NCBI GenBank assembly: GCA_026710155.1
Contig: JAPORQ010000030.1
Span: forward strand, 1 to 37,842
DNA: 37,842 nucleotides
Source of the DNA: Paracoccaceae bacterium
GTDB taxonomy: Bacteria > Pseudomonadota > Alphaproteobacteria > Rhodobacterales > Rhodobacteraceae
Reading direction: 5' to 3'
In this document: positions 34,422-37,842 of the stretch, one piece after another
Layout: the number at the start of each line of letters is the position of its first letter
How positions within the stretch are numbered: the stretch's first letter is position 1
The notes under the pieces: model-generated
Seen by the model: the letters and a program-made list of their open reading frames with translations, nothing else
Databases searched by the model: none
Told to the model about the DNA's origin: nothing
Position numbers and translations under genes: made by a program

Positions 34422-36437
34422 TCATTCTAGTGGAGTCAACACATCCATTGAGTTGGGCAGCCAAAGTGTGATTTCAGGAAAAATGGTTAATAGGATGATC
34501 ACTAGCACTTCAACGATTACAAACGGGATGATCCCGCGATAGATGGTGGCCATGCGAACATCGTATTTTTTGGCTACGCCATGAATAACAAACACATTGA
34601 TGCCGATAGGCGGGGTAATTTGGCCCATTTCCATCATAATCACCATTATTACACCGAACCATATTGGATCGAAACCCAAGCCGACAACCGTGGGAAACAG
34701 AATCGGTAAGGTGAGCATCATCATCGGGATGATGTTCATGACCATCCCTAGCACGAGGTAAAGCAACAGGATCAGAACGAAAATCACGTAGCGTGACACA
34801 TCTAAGCTACCGAGTAAATCAGCGAACTCACGCGGAATATCGGTCAGTGTTACAAAATACCCAAGCAATCCTACACCGATCAGAATCGTAAAGATCATTG
34901 CACTGGTCGTGGTAGCATCCAACAGGGCAGTGAAGAGTTTCTGCCGATTGAAACCCTTTGAAAAAAACGCAATCAATAATGCCCCGCTAGCCCCAACACC
35001 ACCGGCTTCGGTTGGTGTTAGTATCCCCGAGTAAATACCACCAATGACAGCCGCAAACAAGGCAGCCACAGGCCAGACATCAAAGATCGACCTTGCTATC
35101 TCGAGTAGCGTGAACCTCTTGGATTTTGGTCCTAACTTGGGGTTCATAATGCATTGCACATAGACGGCAAGACAAAACCCGGCCGTCAGAATGATACCGG
35201 GAATAATGCCTGCCACAAACATCTTGCCAATTGATTGCTCAGTGATGATTCCGTATACGACGAACCCAATGCTCGGAGGAATCAATATCCCCAATGTCCC
35301 ACCGGCGGCTACTGAGCCAGTTGCAAGAGAGTTGTCATAGTTATATTTTTTCATTTCGGGCAGTGAGACTGACCCCATCGTGGCCGCAGCGGCCACGCTT
35401 TCACCGCAGATTGCTGCGAATCCCCCACAACCAGCCACAGTACCTATGGCCAGCCCCCCTGGTAACCTACCAAAGACTTTGATTCCAGCGTTGTAGAGCT
35501 TTGCTCCAATTCCGGCATGAAGTATGAGAAAGCCCATAAGTAGGAAGAATGGGATTACTGTGAAGAAGTAATGCGCAACAGCGTCGTAAGTGTTGATCTT
35601 CGATACGTTGAAAGCAACTTCTGGGCCGATCAGAAACATAAGGCCAGTCAGACCAGCGAATGCCATCGCGAAGCCGACAGGAAAGCCTAGCATGAGAATG
35701 ATCATCAGGAATAGAGTGTACAGAATACCCACCGTCGTAGAACTCAAGTCACCGAATAGTAACTTCAATAGTTCGGCTGAGTAGATTCCCGCAATACTCA
35801 CGACTGCGATAGCCGCTAGTATCATGGGAAACTTGGTACTATTTTGATGGTACTGGTACAAACCAGACAGATGTTTTAGCAACGAGACGAGAATTGCCAC
35901 GGTCAATAGCAATGTCCCAATAGATGTAAAGAAGTATAGAACCCAATATGGCATTTGGATGATGTCAGAGAACTCCTCGTTTTCGAAGGCTTCCAAGGCT
36001 CGAGTGGTACTTAACCAACTCATAGAGCCAAAGAGGAAAATTCCCCAAATTGAAAACACACTTTGCAAAAAGCTGTTCACTGGCGCAGACAAGATGGAGG
36101 TAATCAAATCGACTGCGACATGCTGGTTTTTCAGCATCGTGTAGGCAATGCTAAAAAATGCCATGAACACAAGCATAAATGTTTGAAGTTCGATCATGCC
36201 AGAGAGCGGGCTATTGAACACCAAACGACTAACCAAGTCCACGACCATAAAGATCGACATAAGTAGAGTAACAATTGCAGCTGCGTAACAAAGATATCGG
36301 GCTATTGGTTCAAGGATGGCATGAATGAGCTGACCAAGTTTCGCGAAAGTATCGTTGGGCTTACCATTTTGGCCCGAATCATTTCCGCCTCCCTGAAAAA
36401 TTAGTGGGTTGCCAACAATTTTGCCTGATTGCCCCAT
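34422..36437 (-). CDS. TRAP transporter fused permease, DctQ-DctM
   Basis: The 671-residue inner membrane protein fuses the small four-helix DctQ subunit (about residues 40-200, with SGMIELQTFMLVFMAFFSIAYTM and HVAVDLI) to the large DctM subunit (about 230-660). DctM motifs include GFPVGFAMAFAGL, IPFFLLMGFLILHAGIGAKLY, GTVAGCGGFAAICGESVAAAATMGSV, GTLGILIPPSIGFVVYG and MEMGQITPPIGINVFVI. An N-terminal hydrophilic, Gly/Asn-rich stretch of about 35 residues precedes the first helix. It takes substrate from the DctP-type protein encoded upstream and uses the sodium gradient. The gene sits between dctP (158 bp upstream) and bdhA (13 bp downstream). Confidence 0.93.
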   Translation of the reverse strand: MGQSGKIVGNPLIFQGGGNDSGQNGKPNDTFAKLGQLIHAILEPIARYLCYAAAIVTLLMSIFMVVDLVSRLVFNSPLSGMIELQTFMLVFMAFFSIAYTMLKNQHVAVDLITSILSAPVNSFLQSVFSIWGIFLFGSMSWLSTTRALEAFENEEFSDIIQMPYWVLYFFTSIGTLLLTVAILVSLLKHLSGLYQYHQNSTKFPMILAAIAVVSIAGIYSAELLKLLFGDLSSTTVGILYTLFLMIILMLGFPVGFAMAFAGLTGLMFLIGPEVAFNVSKINTYDAVAHYFFTVIPFFLLMGFLILHAGIGAKLYNAGIKVFGRLPGGLAIGTVAGCGGFAAICGESVAAAATMGSVSLPEMKKYNYDNSLATGSVAAGGTLGILIPPSIGFVVYGIITEQSIGKMFVAGIIPGIILTAGFCLAVYVQCIMNPKLGPKSKRFTLLEIARSIFDVWPVAALFAAVIGGIYSGILTPTEAGGVGASGALLIAFFSKGFNRQKLFTALLDATTTSAMIFTILIGVGLLGYFVTLTDIPREFADLLGSLDVSRYVIFVLILLLYLVLGMVMNIIPMMMLTLPILFPTVVGLGFDPIWFGVIMVIMMEMGQITPPIGINVFVIHGVAKKYDVRMATIYRGIIPFVIVEVLVIILLTIFPEITLWLPNSMDVLTPLE

Positions 36438-36551
36438 TTTTCATCCACACCAAAAAGCCTCTCAAATAAGGCTGGGAAATCCACATTTCTTCGAAATTTG
36501 GGCTTGCAAGTAAAGCACAGTTGTTATGAAGTTTTATTTCGGACCAGAAAA

Positions 36552-36581
36552 GGATCGAACGGCAGGAGAGCCGCTCGATCC
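36552..36581 (-). promoter_or_regulatory. hairpin between TRAP binding-protein and permease genes
   Basis: GGATCGA (36552-36558) pairs with TCGATCC (36575-36581), and CGGC (36560-36563) with GCCG (36570-36573) across one A-C mismatch, around a 6-nt loop. On the coding (minus) strand TTTTCT follows. It lies 14 bp after the binding-protein stop, so it could be a leaky terminator or mRNA-stabilising element that lets the binding protein be made in excess. Confidence 0.6.
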
Positions 36582-36595
36582 AATAGTTGGAAAGA

Positions 36596-37672
36596 TTATT
36601 CCTGCCAGTCGTTGCCCCACCATTCAGCAGAAGTGTAATCCATGCCTTTGAATTCGGCAGTATATTCTCTGACTTTTGCCAGGATTGCTTCGCCATCGAT
36701 GCCTTTGTCAGCCATCGTAGCGAGCCAAGTGTCATAGGCTGGCTGCGTGGCAGCTACCCATTCCGCTTTTGCCTCGGAATCAAAGGTGATAATGTTGTCA
36801 CCCCTGTCTCTAACCTTTGCAAGGGTCGAATTGCGGCGATTATCCACAATTGCTCCGGTGAAATTCGTCAGCTCATCCTCCATGGAGCGAAAGATTTCCT
36901 GTTGTTCCGGCGATAGCTTGTCCCAGGTCTGCTGACTCATCGTCATGGGTATCATGATGAAGGGACCGCCGACCAGCGAATGGTTGCTAGCAAAATCCGT
37001 TACCTTCCACTTAATCATCGGTGCGGTTGGGAACCATACACCATCAATCGCCTTACGCTGTAAAGTGACGTAGATGTCAGCCAAAGGCAGGTTGCGCGGT
37101 GTTGCTCCCAACATTTCGCTATAGGTGACCGCCGATTTGGAAAAACCTCCTATTTCCAACCCTTGCAGGTCAGCCAATGTCTCGACTGGCTTCACATCTT
37201 TGTGGATGTGCAAGTTGAAGAAGTCAGATACATGGAAACCAAGGGGTACCAGACCTTCGAACTCGGCCTGGACTTCTGGTCTAGTATTATAAAGCTTCTG
37301 AAACACATGGTTCGCTTCGACTGTACTGTCGAACTGGAACGGCAGGGTCATAACATGAGTTGCTGGGAACTGGCTTTCTTGTGTGAAGATACCCGTGGTT
37401 ACCACCAAATCGACAAGGCCAGATTTCAATCCGTCAACTGTCTGTGGGGCTTTTACTAAAGTTCCACCGTGGAACCATTTGAAGGTCAACTCGCCATTGG
37501 TGCGGCGTTCAATTTCCTCAAGGTACGGAATGTATACGTATTGCACAAGATAATGGCCTTCAGGCTCAAAGCTACCGACCTTGATTTCCATTTGCGCCGA
37601 TGCGGAAACAGCAAATAGCATGGGGGCAGTCGTAAAGACTAATGCCATTTTCATCCAATTTAATAGTTTCAT
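36596..37672 (-). CDS. TRAP transporter substrate-binding protein (DctP family)
   Basis: The 358-residue periplasmic protein has a Sec signal peptide (MKLLNWMKMALVFTTAPMLFAVSASAQ, cleavage after SASA). It then shows the DctP pattern: GGTLVKAPQTVDGLKSGLVDL, THVMTLPF, LGATPRNLPLADIYVTLQRKAIDGVW and, later, WDKLSPEQQEIF. The Arg that normally follows the GLK-I strand (GLKIR) and salt-bridges a ligand carboxylate is Gly here (LQGLEIGGFSK). So the ligand or the way it is held differs from C4-dicarboxylate relatives. The ATG at 37672 is preceded by AAGGAG; the frame to 37738 is not needed. The first gene of the TRAP-bdhA operon. Confidence 0.93.
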   Translation of the reverse strand: MKLLNWMKMALVFTTAPMLFAVSASAQMEIKVGSFEPEGHYLVQYVYIPYLEEIERRTNGELTFKWFHGGTLVKAPQTVDGLKSGLVDLVVTTGIFTQESQFPATHVMTLPFQFDSTVEANHVFQKLYNTRPEVQAEFEGLVPLGFHVSDFFNLHIHKDVKPVETLADLQGLEIGGFSKSAVTYSEMLGATPRNLPLADIYVTLQRKAIDGVWFPTAPMIKWKVTDFASNHSLVGGPFIMIPMTMSQQTWDKLSPEQQEIFRSMEDELTNFTGAIVDNRRNSTLAKVRDRGDNIITFDSEAKAEWVAATQPAYDTWLATMADKGIDGEAILAKVREYTAEFKGMDYTSAEWWGNDWQE

Positions 37673-37842
37673 TTCAATTTTCTCCTTGTTGAAAAGTTTA
37701 GGGATTACATATTTGAATCTACAAGGCCTGCAATTCACCTCCCGACCTGAATGGTCCCACCTGATGGAATCCTGGAATGTTGTCTAGGGGGATGTTCCGG
37801 TTGCTGCGGGGGGAGGGAAGCCCGCCTTTTTCCACAATGTTG

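Overview
The window looks like part of the chromosome of an AT-leaning alphaproteobacterium, probably heterotrophic and possibly marine or host-associated. The reasons are a typical alphaproteobacterial elongator tRNA-Met, a BdhA-type 3-hydroxybutyrate dehydrogenase beside a fused DctQM TRAP transporter, a CUT1-type ABC operon, and KatG preceded by a Fur-family fragment. The taxonomic call is inference; there is no rRNA or other phylogenetic marker. The large metabolic genes are intact. The accessory genes between them are often broken: a pyrG remnant, an alkylsulfatase 3' remnant, an alkyltransferase-like gene with its ATG out of frame, a frameshifted YafQ-like toxin, a frameshifted AAA ATPase and a headless Fur gene. 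The genome therefore seems to be shedding accessory DNA.

Layout. 1-2 kb: CTP synthase pseudogene (minus), a GC-rich stretch with no recognised gene, and a small exported protein. 2.2-5.3 kb: AbrB-type membrane protein, tRNA-Met(CAT), an alkyltransferase-like (ATL) gene coupled to an alkylsulfatase-like metallo-beta-lactamase-fold enzyme. 6.1-13.7 kb (minus): an eight-gene operon with solute-binding protein, two permeases, a 62-residue membrane protein, methylglyoxal synthase, two ABC ATPases and a fused DhaK-DhaL dihydroxyacetone kinase. Together they suggest uptake of a three-carbon polyol or ketose and its conversion to DHAP, with a methylglyoxal outlet. 13.9-15.05 kb: alkylsulfatase remnant and a toxin-antitoxin locus with its own promoter and a frameshifted toxin.

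15.1-25.6 kb: a cytoplasmic BisC-like molybdoenzyme and an SGNH hydrolase, then a divergent cluster. Leftward it encodes a HisC-like aminotransferase and a two-subunit ThDP decarboxylase of the sulfopyruvate/phosphonopyruvate type. Rightward it encodes a Rieske oxygenase, two tandem paralogues of unknown family, a DUF1116 (AllG/YlbE-like) protein and an amidase. The rightward five genes overlap or lie within 6 bp of each other, so they are probably one pathway. A 21-bp dyad in the divergent promoter region is a possible operator. This cluster is the best candidate for an undescribed pathway. 25.6-26.9 kb: glutaryl-CoA dehydrogenase-like enzyme (minus).

27.0-31.3 kb: tRNA-Ser(GCT) followed by an AT-rich island. 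It carries a 14-bp inverted repeat, an AAA ATPase/subtilisin-like protease gene pair with the ATPase broken and the protease intact, and then the C-terminal half of a Fur regulator directly before katG. 31.3-33.5 kb: katG with a strong terminator. 33.6-37.7 kb (minus): DctP-type binding protein, fused DctQM permease and 3-hydroxybutyrate dehydrogenase, a likely TRAP uptake and oxidation operon.
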